A DNA stretch of 64,000 bases from NCBI GenBank assembly GCA_964597045.1, contig CAZQWE010000002.1, positions 186,001 to 250,000 of the forward strand, read 5' to 3'. Each line of letters starts with the position of its first letter. Position 1 is the first letter of the stretch. A program made the position numbers and the translations under genes. The DNA comes from UBA9655 sp964597045. Lineage in GTDB: Bacteria > Pseudomonadota > Alphaproteobacteria > UBA9655. Below are positions 27,712-36,932 of the stretch, in pieces. The notes beneath the pieces are model-generated. The model did not search any database, was not told where the DNA came from, and saw only the letters and a list, made by a program, of their open reading frames with translations.

Positions 27712-28923
27712 ATGGATTATGAGGCCTTTTTTAAACAGAAACTCCAAGCCATCAAGGATGAAGGCCGTTATCGTATTTTCGCTGATCTTGAGCGTTGTGC
27801 AAAAGACTTCCCTTATGCGAATTATTATAATGAAGGAACGCCAAGACGTGTTGTTGTGTGGTGTGCCAATGACTACCTTGCTATGGGACAGCATGATAAA
27901 GTCTTGGACGCTATGGCAAATGCGATTGGTCGCGTGGGAGCTGGCGCAGGGGGCACACGGAATATCTCAGGAACGAACCATTATCATGTTTTGCTCGAGC
28001 GAGAAATCGCTGATTTGCATGACAAGGAAGCTGCGCTCATCTTTTCTTCTGGCTATGTCTCGAATGAGGCATCCATAAGTTCTCTCGCGACCCATCTCCC
28101 CGATTGCATCGTTTTCTCTGATTCCCATAACCATGCCTCTATTATTCAAGGAATTCGGAATAGTAGGGCTCATAAAGAAATCTTTCATCATAATGATCAT
28201 AAGCATTTACGGGAGCTTCTTTCCCAGTACCCAAAGGAGCAAGCCAAGCTTATCATTTTTGAGTCCGTCTATTCCATGGACGGCGACATTGCCCCGATAG
28301 AGGCTTTCTGCGACCTTGCTGAAGAATATAATGCACTCACCTTTATAGATGAAGTTCATGCAGTTGGCATGTACGGTCATAAGGGTGGAGGAATTGCACA
28401 ACGGGATAACCAAAGCCATCGCTTGAGCATTATTGAAGGCACGCTTGGAAAAGCTTTTGGTGTCGTGGGTGGTTATATTGCTTCATCTGCTGACCTTGTT
28501 GACTTTGTCAGAAGCTTTGCTTCCGGTTTTATCTTCACAACATCTATGCCTCCTGCTGTGGCTGCAGCAGCTCTGGCAAGCATTCAACATTTAAAGATCA
28601 GCCAAATTGAGCGGGCACGTCATCAGGAAAGAGTAGATAAAGTTAAGAACCGTTTGAGACAAGCTGGTATCCCCTTTATGCCCAGCCCTTCCCACATTAT
28701 CCCTATTTTAGTGCGTGATGCTCATCAATGTAAACTTGCATCTGACAGACTTCTCAAAGAGCACAACATTTATGTGCAACCTATTAATTATCCCACAGTC
28801 CCAAGGGGAACGGAACGCCTTCGGATTACCCCCTCTCCTGTTCATACGGATCAAATGATTGATGATTTGATAGACGCTCTCAAAAGTGTGTGGGACCATC
28901 ATTCCATTGAGTACGCAGCCTAA
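27712..28923 (+). CDS. hemA: 5-aminolevulinate synthase (C4 pathway)
   Basis: 403-aa PLP enzyme that condenses glycine and succinyl-CoA to 5-aminolevulinate, the first step of heme synthesis in Alphaproteobacteria. It shows GTRNISGTN and FSDSHNHASII, the IDEVHAVGMYG cofactor site, and Lys247 in GTLGKAFGVVGGY. The length is normal. The stop overlaps the ELM1-like gene start by 1 bp (TAATG). No strong ribosome site is visible before ATG 27712. Confidence 0.95.
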   Translation: MDYEAFFKQKLQAIKDEGRYRIFADLERCAKDFPYANYYNEGTPRRVVVWCANDYLAMGQHDKVLDAMANAIGRVGAGAGGTRNISGTNHYHVLLEREIADLHDKEAALIFSSGYVSNEASISSLATHLPDCIVFSDSHNHASIIQGIRNSRAHKEIFHHNDHKHLRELLSQYPKEQAKLIIFESVYSMDGDIAPIEAFCDLAEEYNALTFIDEVHAVGMYGHKGGGIAQRDNQSHRLSIIEGTLGKAFGVVGGYIASSADLVDFVRSFASGFIFTTSMPPAVAAAALASIQHLKISQIERARHQERVDKVKNRLRQAGIPFMPSPSHIIPILVRDAHQCKLASDRLLKEHNIYVQPINYPTVPRGTERLRITPSPVHTDQMIDDLIDALKSVWDHHSIEYAA

Positions 28924-29867
28924 TGAAAACCTGCTGGACGATAACCGACGATCTTCCTGGAACAAAAAGCCAAGTTATTGGACTAGCTGAAGCTATCGGC
29001 CTCCCCACGATTCATAAAACATGTAAAAGAAAGTGGCCCTGGGGATGGCTGAGTTTGGACTGGGGTAATCCTCTCAATCAACTCACAGCTAAAAGCGATC
29101 CCTTGAACCCGCCCTGGCCTGATCTTGTCATCAGCTGTGGACGCAGATCAGCCCCTCTCGCCCTTTCAATAAAAAAACAAAATGGGGGGAAAACTTTTTG
29201 TGTTCACATTCAAGATCCGATCATTAATAGGCCTAAGTTTGATTTGATTGTCGCTCCAGAACATGACAATCTGACGGGACCTAATGTTATGAGCTCAAAA
29301 GGTGCCATTCACAAAATAACCAAAGCAAAGCTTGAAGAAGGCATTCAAGAGTATGGCCATCTGTTTAATGACCTTCCCCGACCCTATAACACCGTTCTCT
29401 TAGGTGGTAACACCAACCGCTATAAGATGACACTAGAGGCCATGAACGAGCTCATAGACGCAATTGTGTTGATCCAGGAGAAAACAAAAGGAAGTGTTCT
29501 TGTCACACCTTCTTTTCGAACACCCTTCAGGGATGTGCTTCGAGATAAGCTTTCCTCTAAACCTAATATTTTCCTCGCAGATATCGAAAGGCTCAATCCT
29601 TATCTAGCGATGCTGGCTTTGGCTGATACCCTTTTTGCAACGGATGATTCCGTCAATATGGTATGTGAAGCTTGCTATACGGGAAAACCTGTGTACTTGT
29701 TATCCCTTAAAGGGCATGGAGACACAAAACCAAAAAAGTTTTTCGCAGGCCTTGTTCACGAAGGAATTCTCCGTGTTTTTGAAGGAGAGATTGAAAGCTG
29801 GACTTATACACCTTTTAATGATACGGAAAGAATTGCTAAGGTTGTACGGGCAAGAATGGAGTTATAA
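28923..29867 (+). CDS. ELM1/DUF1022 family protein
   Basis: 314 aa. It matches the bacterial relatives of plant mitochondrial fission factor ELM1: an N-terminal WTITDDLPGTKSQVIGLAEA motif, PDLVISCGRRSAPLAL, a VHIQDP segment and a C-terminal TDDSVNMVCEA segment that resembles a GT-B sugar-nucleotide site. The bacterial function is not established. It is coupled to hemA by a 1-bp overlap and followed 3 bp later by a 617-aa unknown protein. Confidence 0.85.
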   Translation: MKTCWTITDDLPGTKSQVIGLAEAIGLPTIHKTCKRKWPWGWLSLDWGNPLNQLTAKSDPLNPPWPDLVISCGRRSAPLALSIKKQNGGKTFCVHIQDPIINRPKFDLIVAPEHDNLTGPNVMSSKGAIHKITKAKLEEGIQEYGHLFNDLPRPYNTVLLGGNTNRYKMTLEAMNELIDAIVLIQEKTKGSVLVTPSFRTPFRDVLRDKLSSKPNIFLADIERLNPYLAMLALADTLFATDDSVNMVCEACYTGKPVYLLSLKGHGDTKPKKFFAGLVHEGILRVFEGEIESWTYTPFNDTERIAKVVRARMEL

Positions 29868-29870
29868 CTC

Positions 29871-31724
29871 ATGGTCTTAAAAATCAAAACATTTGCGAAT
29901 CAAAAACCTTGTTCTTTCTTTAAGGCACTGGGGCACCCGTTTGTTGCAGATAAATTAGTAGCTCTCAAAAAGACAACCATTCAAAATCTGTATGACCCGG
30001 AAGGACATCTTGAAGATTTCCTTGCCCTGACAGGACTTCCCGCACCTTCACAAATTTATGTTCAAGCGATTGAAGCGATAAACCCTCGGACACAGCTGAT
30101 ACCTACGATAAAAGACCATAAGCCTCAAAGCTTATTCATACTGTCCTTTGAGCCGGAAAAACACCTCACCCAGATGGGGCATTTGCTCCCTAAGGAGTGC
30201 AAAGTTGATAGCTTGAGAAATCTTAAACTCCCAGAGGAAATGCTGACGGATAAAAATAACTATTTATCAGACCTTAATTTTTCAACAAACTTTGCTTTTT
30301 TTAGAGAACAAGACGGCTGGCACACACGGCTCAAAAGTGCAAATTGCTGGGCTAAGTATGGCTCCCAAAATCAAAAACTTTTCGCTCTCCTTTATGATGA
30401 AACAGGTAAGAAATTAGCTGAATGGAATGAGCCTCTACCAACGACTGTGAATAGTATCCTTATTGACAGTCAAGATGTGAAGAAACGTTTTAATCTTCCT
30501 GAATTTACAGGACAACTCTTTATTCACATTACAGGAACAAAAGGGCACAGTATCGTGAAATATGCTCTAGATACTTACAGTGATAGTGGCATGATTTCAG
30601 CGACCCATGATGCTAACGCTTGGCCCCCTGAGTATTTCTCAGGCCTTCCCGCTCCACGTGAGGGTGAGACGACCGTCCTTTGGCTTCAAAACAGTCATCC
30701 CGTTCCTGTACCAGCAACAGGGGTTAGCCTCAACCTGATGGGTGAAAGCAAATCTGTCCATTTGAAGCAGGATATACCTCCCTTTGGAACACTTGCAATT
30801 GATACAAAAGACTATTTTCCTGAGGCGAAGTGGCCTCAACAAATTGAAATCCATGCTGGTCATTACTTTGTCCGTCCCCGTTATGAAGTCATTAATTCCA
30901 AAGGTTACCGCTGTATTGCACACGTCAATGTGCAACGAAGTGACATCAAACCAGACCTGAAGTTTAAGGAAATTAAGGATAATTTTGGCAAAGGCTATAT
31001 TCTCCCAGCCCCTATTTTCCCAACAGATGAATTTGACACATGGGTTCTCCCAACACCTATGAACCGGAATTCCACATCCTTTCCGCTTAAGGCCATTGTG
31101 TATGATAGGGACGGGAATGAGAAGGCAAGCTATTCCTTTGGGAATCTTCCGAGAAACCATTCTACTTCATTGAAATTAAACGATATTATTCAACTTGGGT
31201 CAGATTATGGTCATGTTGAACTTGTGTACGATTTTGAAGCAGGCCATGATGTAGATGGATGGCTTCATGCCCTTTTCCGTTATGACCACAAGACTTTACC
31301 AGCTCAAGCCGAAACAAGCTTTGGAAGCCATATCTTTAATACTGTGGCAACTTATAAGGGTGAACCTCAATCTTATAAAGGACCACCACCGGGCCTCACA
31401 ACCGGTCTTTTCCTTAGAGTTGATGATGATATTGAGACGTTCTGTCATTTGATTTATCCAACCTCAACACCGTGGCATAAAACCTCGGATACAACGTTTG
31501 TCTTGTATACAAAGGAAGGCAACCCTGTAGCTGAAACCTCCCTCAAGATCCCTGAAAGTGGTTCTCGCAGATGGGTCTATCAAGAAAGCTTTTCCCCCGG
31601 TGACCGTGAGAAAGCAAAAGGAGGATATGTGATCATTCAAGATAAGACCTGCCGTCTCTTTGGCTACCACGGTATGCGAACTAAATCCGGCAGTTTAAGT
31701 CTCGATCATATGTTTGGGTTTTAA
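29871..31724 (+). CDS. Conserved-looking hypothetical protein, 617 aa
   Basis: I do not recognise the family. There is no signal peptide or membrane segment. The sequence is rich in beta-strand patterns, with aromatic and Pro/Gly turns throughout and tryptophans in phrases such as LWLQNSHPVPV (about 266) and DVDGWLHALFRYDHK (about 460). This suggests several beta-sandwich modules. It follows the ELM1-like gene by 3 bp, with GGAG about 10 nt before the ATG, so hemA, the ELM1-like gene and this gene form one transcript. A cytoplasmic location is inferred from the lack of an export signal. Confidence 0.65.
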   Translation: MVLKIKTFANQKPCSFFKALGHPFVADKLVALKKTTIQNLYDPEGHLEDFLALTGLPAPSQIYVQAIEAINPRTQLIPTIKDHKPQSLFILSFEPEKHLTQMGHLLPKECKVDSLRNLKLPEEMLTDKNNYLSDLNFSTNFAFFREQDGWHTRLKSANCWAKYGSQNQKLFALLYDETGKKLAEWNEPLPTTVNSILIDSQDVKKRFNLPEFTGQLFIHITGTKGHSIVKYALDTYSDSGMISATHDANAWPPEYFSGLPAPREGETTVLWLQNSHPVPVPATGVSLNLMGESKSVHLKQDIPPFGTLAIDTKDYFPEAKWPQQIEIHAGHYFVRPRYEVINSKGYRCIAHVNVQRSDIKPDLKFKEIKDNFGKGYILPAPIFPTDEFDTWVLPTPMNRNSTSFPLKAIVYDRDGNEKASYSFGNLPRNHSTSLKLNDIIQLGSDYGHVELVYDFEAGHDVDGWLHALFRYDHKTLPAQAETSFGSHIFNTVATYKGEPQSYKGPPPGLTTGLFLRVDDDIETFCHLIYPTSTPWHKTSDTTFVLYTKEGNPVAETSLKIPESGSRRWVYQESFSPGDREKAKGGYVIIQDKTCRLFGYHGMRTKSGSLSLDHMFGF

Positions 31725-31734
31725 CCGAGAAGTC

Positions 31735-31832
31735 GTCATTCCTGCGAAAGCAGGAACCTCAGGCAACAGCTTATTTCGGTCGCTTGCGACCGACACCCCA
31801 CCGCATGAGATCCCTGCTTTCGCAGGGATGAC
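31735..31832. repeat. Inverted pair of GTCAT/ATGAC palindromic repeats
   Basis: The left arm (31735-31755) begins GTCATTCCTGCGAAAGCAGG. The right arm (31810-31832) is its near reverse complement, ending GGGATGAC. Between them CGGTCGC-TT-GCGACCG (31777-31792) is a perfect 7-bp hairpin. The ~98-bp unit can fold into one large stem or three small ones. It lies between the convergent 617-aa gene and the autotransporter gene and could end both transcripts. This is the common VIPAKAG/FAGMT-type repeat of proteobacterial genomes. Confidence 0.8.
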
Positions 31833-31888
31833 GCTAGCTGGGTGGGATGACACCTTGTCGGGAAAGACTCCTCTCACACTAATGTCCC

Positions 31889-34768
31889 TTAAAAATTATA
31901 CCCAAGAGCCAGCATCAGCTCTCCTGACTTCTCGCCACTTCCAACCGCTCCACTAACATCACCGGAAACATAGAACCCCCCCTTAAATTCAGTGGTTAAC
32001 CCAAGGCCCGCTCTGAAGAGATTCCTGACTTTATTATCTCCTCGTATTGTGGCGTTTAAGGATTGGCCCTCAAAGGCAAAATTAATCTTATGGCCGCTTT
32101 TATTTAAGGGCTGCTTTTTAACCCAAGATAACCTTAGTGTTGGGTAGATTAACGTTTCCCCACTTGTAAAAATCTGTGAAAAGAGAGAACCAAGCTCTGT
32201 CCTCAAAAACTGAGCTGTTTTGTTATTGATACGCACATTAATACTTCCAGCCCCTCTCTCTTGGAAAGCCTTCTCATGAAACGAAGCATATCCAACATTA
32301 ACGAAAGGTTGAAGAACGGTTGATTGCAACGCAAGAACATATCCTGCTTCCAAATCCGCTGATACATCAAATCCCCTGTGCTTTCCTTCAGCTGTCCTGC
32401 CCAAGAAATTTATGGACCGATGGGTATGATAGCGGGAAGCTCCCCCAAGAGCTTGACCATCAACATATATCCCCTCTTGGCTCATCCATAAACCGTAAAT
32501 CCCTCCGTATACATTGCTGACCTTACCCCAGCCCCTATTCTGCAACCAATTGAAGGGTGTATTCATCACACCTCCCATAAGCCCTAAATATGTATTTTGA
32601 CAAACCCGAATATCCCCCCCAAGGCTTGTACCATATGTTCTGCTTTTGGTTCCTGCCCTCCCCGACTTTCGTTGAATTTGACCAAAAGGCTCAAGCCATA
32701 TATTGGTTTTCCCTACCTGGATATTCTGACTTATAGGGATATGATCTATAATAAGCTTTTCCGTTTGTTGTAAGGAAAGGACAGGCATAAGCTTCTGCCG
32801 CCTTTGAAGAGCATTATAAAATTGATTTTTCAAAAGATTGTTTGGATTACGTTTAATTTGAGAAAATTCTTTTAAATAATATGTCTCAATCAGTTTGTTT
32901 TGCTGATGGTGTACCGCATCTCTTGCCAAATTTGCTTGATCAAATGAAAGAAAACTGAGCTCACGATACACATCTGGACTCAGTTGATTTAAGGCCTCTC
33001 TCATAGACTCAATGCTCTGAAAGGAGATATTCGCCAAGGCATTGATTACCTGATGTAAGTCGGATGTAACAGTCTTTGCTGCAATGACATCATCTAAATG
33101 AGCTGCAATGGGTGCTCTCACAAACATTGAAAAATGACGCTTTGTAATGTCTATTACAATGGAATCCTTTAGGTACTTAACCTGAAAATCAAAAATGGAT
33201 GGAATAATCTTTGTGGCAAACTCCCCCTTCATCCCATTTGTTGCAGATAAGATTGTAAAGTTTTTGTTCGTAAAGTCTGCAACGTTTCCTGTGGGGTTAA
33301 TCTTAAGCGTTCCATCTAAGTTTGCTTGCCCTGTAATAATCAACGAATCACTACCCGAAGCACTAACACTCACTTGATACGTTCCCGTAGCTGCTTGGGT
33401 GAAGTTACCATTGATCGTTAAGGATCCTTGGGGTGAGACGAGACCAGCATTGGTGAGGGCTCCTGATGATCCAGTACCTTGATATGTAGCCCCTGTATTG
33501 ACATTAACTGGAGAACTTAGCTTACCAGTGTTTACGAGCACCCCATTTTGGGCCGTTGTGGACCCCGTGTAGGTGTTTACTCCCGAAAGGGTTAAGGCGC
33601 CCGTACCATCCTTCATTAGCCCACCAGTGCCACTTATAACGCCGGAAAAGGACATATCTTGATTTAAACCACCTACAACTAATGTCTGCGCACCTAAAAC
33701 AACTGAACCTCCACCATTAAGAGACCCTAAGTTTAGCTCAGGAGTTGCCAATCCCGTAAGGTCAACTGTCGCAGTAGAGGCATTGCTTATACTCCCCCCA
33801 TTGGAAGAAGAGTTTCCTACAAATTTAAGAATGCCTATATTATTTAAACTAGCTATACCTGTCGTTGAGCTATCCGTAAAACTCATGGTTCCGTTATTGA
33901 CGAGTTTAGAAGCTGAGGCTGATGAATTACCTGAAAATGTCATAGTTCCCTTATTTGTGCATGTGGCATTTTCAGCCGTAGACGTATCCGTAAAAGTCAG
34001 CGTACCGGAATTAAGGATTATCGCATTTTCAGCCCTTGAAGCATTTTGAAAGCTGATCGTTCCACCAGCATTGTTCGTAATATTTGCAGAGCGGGCAGAA
34101 GAATCGTTGAAAAATGTTATGGTGCTTAAATTGGTGATCGTTGAATTTCCAGCATCAGAGTTAACATAAAAACAAAGAGTCCCTCCTTGGTCGTTTGTAA
34201 TTGTAGCATTACCCCCAGTAGAATTATTGTTGAATGTCATACTCCCTTTATTATCAACAGCAGCAGTTTGAAGGTTAGAGAAATCCGTAAGGCCCATTCT
34301 ACTCCCAAGAGCATTATTATATGTTGTACTTCCTGCATAAGAATTATTAAAGAAAGCAACCGTACCAACATTATTCACAACTATATTTGAGCTTGACATG
34401 GCATTATTAAGAAATTCAAGCGTACCGTATTGGGATATATTAAATGTTTGAGTACTATTTGAAACATTGAATATACCACCGTGGTTAATACGGAGGAATT
34501 GCGGCCCTGTCATAAATATATAGGCAATCGCACCATCAATAAAATTGATTTGCCCAACGCTTGCTAATCCAGAAAAATATATATGTAAGGGGAGTTGGGT
34601 ACCAAAATTTGCTATATCATTCTCCCCTGGAACAACACCCGTCGACCAATTAGTCCCTGTATTCCAGTCGGTTGTTCCTGCCGCCCATGTTGCTTCATTG
34701 GCTCTCGCTTGTCCGATGAATAAAATCAAACATAAACTGAATATAATATGGGGCCTACGTTGCCACAT
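31889..34768 (-). CDS. Autotransporter (type Va) with beta-helix passenger
   Basis: 959 aa. The signal peptide is cleaved after about residue 23. The passenger (about 25-560) has many short imperfect Asn/Ser/Thr-rich repeats (TFSGNSSA, SFTDSSTT), typical of a beta-helix. A PATR-type motif lies at about 375-405 (GTGALTLSGVNTYTG). The last ~270 residues are an autotransporter beta-barrel ending in Phe (MLALGYNF), the signal for outer-membrane insertion. GGGAGG precedes ATG 34768. The passenger target is unknown; adhesion is a common role. Confidence 0.9.
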   Translation of the reverse strand: MWQRRPHIIFSLCLILFIGQARANEATWAAGTTDWNTGTNWSTGVVPGENDIANFGTQLPLHIYFSGLASVGQINFIDGAIAYIFMTGPQFLRINHGGIFNVSNSTQTFNISQYGTLEFLNNAMSSSNIVVNNVGTVAFFNNSYAGSTTYNNALGSRMGLTDFSNLQTAAVDNKGSMTFNNNSTGGNATITNDQGGTLCFYVNSDAGNSTITNLSTITFFNDSSARSANITNNAGGTISFQNASRAENAIILNSGTLTFTDTSTAENATCTNKGTMTFSGNSSASASKLVNNGTMSFTDSSTTGIASLNNIGILKFVGNSSSNGGSISNASTATVDLTGLATPELNLGSLNGGGSVVLGAQTLVVGGLNQDMSFSGVISGTGGLMKDGTGALTLSGVNTYTGSTTAQNGVLVNTGKLSSPVNVNTGATYQGTGSSGALTNAGLVSPQGSLTINGNFTQAATGTYQVSVSASGSDSLIITGQANLDGTLKINPTGNVADFTNKNFTILSATNGMKGEFATKIIPSIFDFQVKYLKDSIVIDITKRHFSMFVRAPIAAHLDDVIAAKTVTSDLHQVINALANISFQSIESMREALNQLSPDVYRELSFLSFDQANLARDAVHHQQNKLIETYYLKEFSQIKRNPNNLLKNQFYNALQRRQKLMPVLSLQQTEKLIIDHIPISQNIQVGKTNIWLEPFGQIQRKSGRAGTKSRTYGTSLGGDIRVCQNTYLGLMGGVMNTPFNWLQNRGWGKVSNVYGGIYGLWMSQEGIYVDGQALGGASRYHTHRSINFLGRTAEGKHRGFDVSADLEAGYVLALQSTVLQPFVNVGYASFHEKAFQERGAGSINVRINNKTAQFLRTELGSLFSQIFTSGETLIYPTLRLSWVKKQPLNKSGHKINFAFEGQSLNATIRGDNKVRNLFRAGLGLTTEFKGGFYVSGDVSGAVGSGEKSGELMLALGYNF

Positions 34769-34836
34769 TAATAACCTCCCTTATTAACATTATTAAGAAT
34801 ATATAAAACTTCAAGGGTTTTGGGAAGGAGTGATTC

Positions 34837-34865
34837 TTGACCTTTCTCTTGCAAGCCCTCATAAT
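34837..34865 (+). promoter_or_regulatory. Promoter of the cupin gene, placed for a leaderless transcript
   Basis: TTGACC (34837-34842), a 17-bp spacer, then CATAAT (34860-34865). The cupin ATG at 34872 is seven bases past the -10, which is where transcription should start. No ribosome site lies between. Confidence 0.65.
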
Positions 34866-34871
34866 ACTTAA

Positions 34872-35219
34872 ATGACAGATATCACATACACCAAGCTGTA
34901 CACCGGAAATGACGGTAAATCCTATTTTGAAGATATTGTGGTTAATACTCCAAACGAACATCCTTTGGGTATGTACTCCGACTTGTTTGCTGTCAAACAA
35001 TTACTCTTTCGCAAGTCTATTCCTAGCAATTATGACATGCATCCCGCTCTCCAAGAAATGTTCATCGTCTATTTATCTGGTGAAGCGGAAGTTGAAGCTA
35101 GCGGAGGAGAAACACGGCATTTTAAACCAGGGGATATCCTTCTTGCGATGGATACCCAAGGTGAAGGTCACAGATCAACAATTCTTACCGAGGGTAATGC
35201 CCTTATTATTGCTCTTTAA
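34872..35219 (+). CDS. Cupin-like small protein
   Basis: 115 aa with a single predicted beta-barrel. HPALQEMFIVYLSGEAEVEAS fits cupin motif 1 loosely, and FKPGDILLAMDTQGEGHRS fits motif 2 with its Pro-Gly-Asp turn and a His. Metal ligands are only partly conserved. A substrate cannot be assigned. The gene converges on the DUF1284 gene and their 3' ends overlap by 45 bp. The promoter position suggests a leaderless mRNA. Confidence 0.7.
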   Translation: MTDITYTKLYTGNDGKSYFEDIVVNTPNEHPLGMYSDLFAVKQLLFRKSIPSNYDMHPALQEMFIVYLSGEAEVEASGGETRHFKPGDILLAMDTQGEGHRSTILTEGNALIIAL

Positions 35220-35618
35220 AGCCCGCAAAGCCTTCTCACACATCCCCTGGGGCTTCCACTCACATCCTTCACAAACGGCATGGAAAGCATTGAGTGTCAT
35301 ATTCTCTTTGATTGTTTGTTTTGCCTCAGCCCACGTGATTTGATCTCCCGGCTTAAAGCCTAAGACTTGGGTATGACGATGATCAAGGGCTTGGACCTTT
35401 GCCTCTTCTTCACATCCCCTGCTCGACAGGGAAGGACATGCTCGACAAATGGAGTCGCCTGACGAAATGACATGAATGTGAGTATTCTCATTGTTCTTTA
35501 ATTCTTGCACAATATTTGCAAAATTATTCACAAAGGATGAGGAATATCCTTTCCCCTGAAATCCGAGGGTACAGAGAAAGTGATGGGGTCTAAAGGCAAT
35601 AATCAATTTTTCTTCCAA
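35175..35618 (-). CDS. DUF1284 family protein
   Basis: 147 aa. The N terminus IAFRPHHFLCTLGFQGKGYS matches DUF1284. Cysteines recur as CxxC (RACPSL), CEGCEW and MCEKAL, suggesting a metal or Fe-S site. Function is not established. It overlaps bioY by 16 bp upstream and the convergent cupin gene by 45 bp downstream. Transcription with bioY and the Tim44-like gene is likely. Confidence 0.8.
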   Translation of the reverse strand: MEEKLIIAFRPHHFLCTLGFQGKGYSSSFVNNFANIVQELKNNENTHIHVISSGDSICRACPSLSSRGCEEEAKVQALDHRHTQVLGFKPGDQITWAEAKQTIKENMTLNAFHAVCEGCEWKPQGMCEKALRALKSNNKGITLGKNC

Positions 35619-36154
35619 TACCTAACAATTTGCAAAGCAGAACATAGAATTCCTGCTTTTAAAAATCCTGGAAGGATAAAGGGCATTAAGCCATGGGTTA
35701 CAGCTGCATTAAAACCGATGAGCTTGGAAAGCCATATCAGTCCGAAGGTGAAGACAATGCCCGTACCGATCAGGCATAATACAGCGTCTGCAATCATAGA
35801 GTTTAGCTGAAGCTTTTCTTTGAGATATGCCATTAAGGTTGCTGAGACCACAAAGCCAATTAAATAACCTGCTGTGGGGCCTGAAAGATGCGCAAACCCA
35901 CTTCCGAAACCTGACAGCACAGGAAGACCTACGCAGGCAAGTCCAAGCCACAGGAGGTGAGCCTCAAACGCCTTACGAGGAGAATATGTTAGCCCAATGA
36001 GCATGACCGCAACTGTCTGCAAAGTAATGGGAACAGGCTGAACTGGTATTTCAACCTGAGAGCCAGCAAACAAGAGTGCAACACCGCCAAGAACTATCCA
36101 GAAATCTGTGAGAGACTTTGACTTTGCACTTATAACTTGGAATAAATATTGCAT
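35603..36154 (-). CDS. bioY: Biotin transporter substrate-binding subunit BioY
   Basis: A 183-aa membrane protein with about six hydrophobic segments. The family pattern PVPITLQTVAVMLIG and LSGPTAGYLIGF are clear. BioY binds biotin and works alone or with an energy-coupling BioMN module, which is not seen here. Biotin uptake suits a host-dependent organism. The start immediately follows the Tim44-like gene stop, and the 3' end overlaps the DUF1284 gene. Confidence 0.92.
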   Translation of the reverse strand: MQYLFQVISAKSKSLTDFWIVLGGVALLFAGSQVEIPVQPVPITLQTVAVMLIGLTYSPRKAFEAHLLWLGLACVGLPVLSGFGSGFAHLSGPTAGYLIGFVVSATLMAYLKEKLQLNSMIADAVLCLIGTGIVFTFGLIWLSKLIGFNAAVTHGLMPFILPGFLKAGILCSALQIVRYWKKN

Positions 36155-36799
36155 TTATATCTCCTTTTCGTTTGAATTTGTTTCAGGAATTTGAGTAGCA
36201 ATGAGTTTCCAATTCGGATTTGAACTTTTGATAGGTCGAGCAAATGTCCAAATGTCTGTCACCTCAGCATACCGATCTGGATCACCTAGGATTACCTTTC
36301 CTTTAGCATCTCTGGTTACGAGGCATTGCTCGGAGACGAAACGAATCGTAATTGTCATCTCTCCTTTTTCTTCAGTTTTCTCAAGAACTTCAGTACTGAT
36401 AATACGAGCTATATCAACTTCAAGAGATTTTTTTGCTCTCTTTCGTTTGATAATGGCATCTTCAAACGTCTCGAGAAGAGGGCCATCGAGAAGTTTCTTC
36501 AATGCACTTGCGTCACCCGAAGTATAGGCTTGAACAATTTGTCGAAAGGCTTTCGTTGCTCCTTCCAAAAATGTTGCCTCGTCTTGAGAAACGGCTGCGC
36601 CTGGAGTCATCTCTTCTTGTATGTCTTCTTTTTTCCTTTGGGGTTTGACTTGAGGCCTAATGGGGACGACAACGTCATCCTCTGTCGTTCGACGACGTCG
36701 AATGGGCTTATCCTTACTGTGGGTTCCGAGCACAAGCCATAACCTATAGGCGAGAAAACCCGCAAGTGCAGCAAGAAGGATAATATCTAAAAAAGCCAT
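36155..36799 (-). CDS. Tim44-domain inner-membrane protein
   Basis: 214 aa. A single N-terminal membrane helix (about 4-24) is followed by a basic linker (RRRRTT, about 34-40) and a Tim44-like domain (about 75-205) with IRFVSEQCLVTRDAKG and a VTDIWTFAR strand. Bacterial Tim44-like proteins are mostly alphaproteobacterial and are thought to bind inner-membrane proteins. It is the first gene of a tight run with bioY and the DUF1284 gene. Confidence 0.88.
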   Translation of the reverse strand: MAFLDIILLAALAGFLAYRLWLVLGTHSKDKPIRRRRTTEDDVVVPIRPQVKPQRKKEDIQEEMTPGAAVSQDEATFLEGATKAFRQIVQAYTSGDASALKKLLDGPLLETFEDAIIKRKRAKKSLEVDIARIISTEVLEKTEEKGEMTITIRFVSEQCLVTRDAKGKVILGDPDRYAEVTDIWTFARPIKSSNPNWKLIATQIPETNSNEKEI

Positions 36800-36932
36800 T
36801 TATTCAGATCCTTTCACCCAGCTACTTATACAGAGGTTTAACACCTTTGTCACCTTTCATTTATTTTTAAATATTCATAGTTATTTAATTTATATATGAT
36901 ATAAATTTTACTATTAATTATTGGAGGAGCAA

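Noticed and set aside
31695..31877. Minus-strand 60-codon frame with VIPAKAG and FAGMT peptides
   Set aside because: These peptides come from translating the GTCAT/ATGAC palindromic repeat; it is a well-known false gene.
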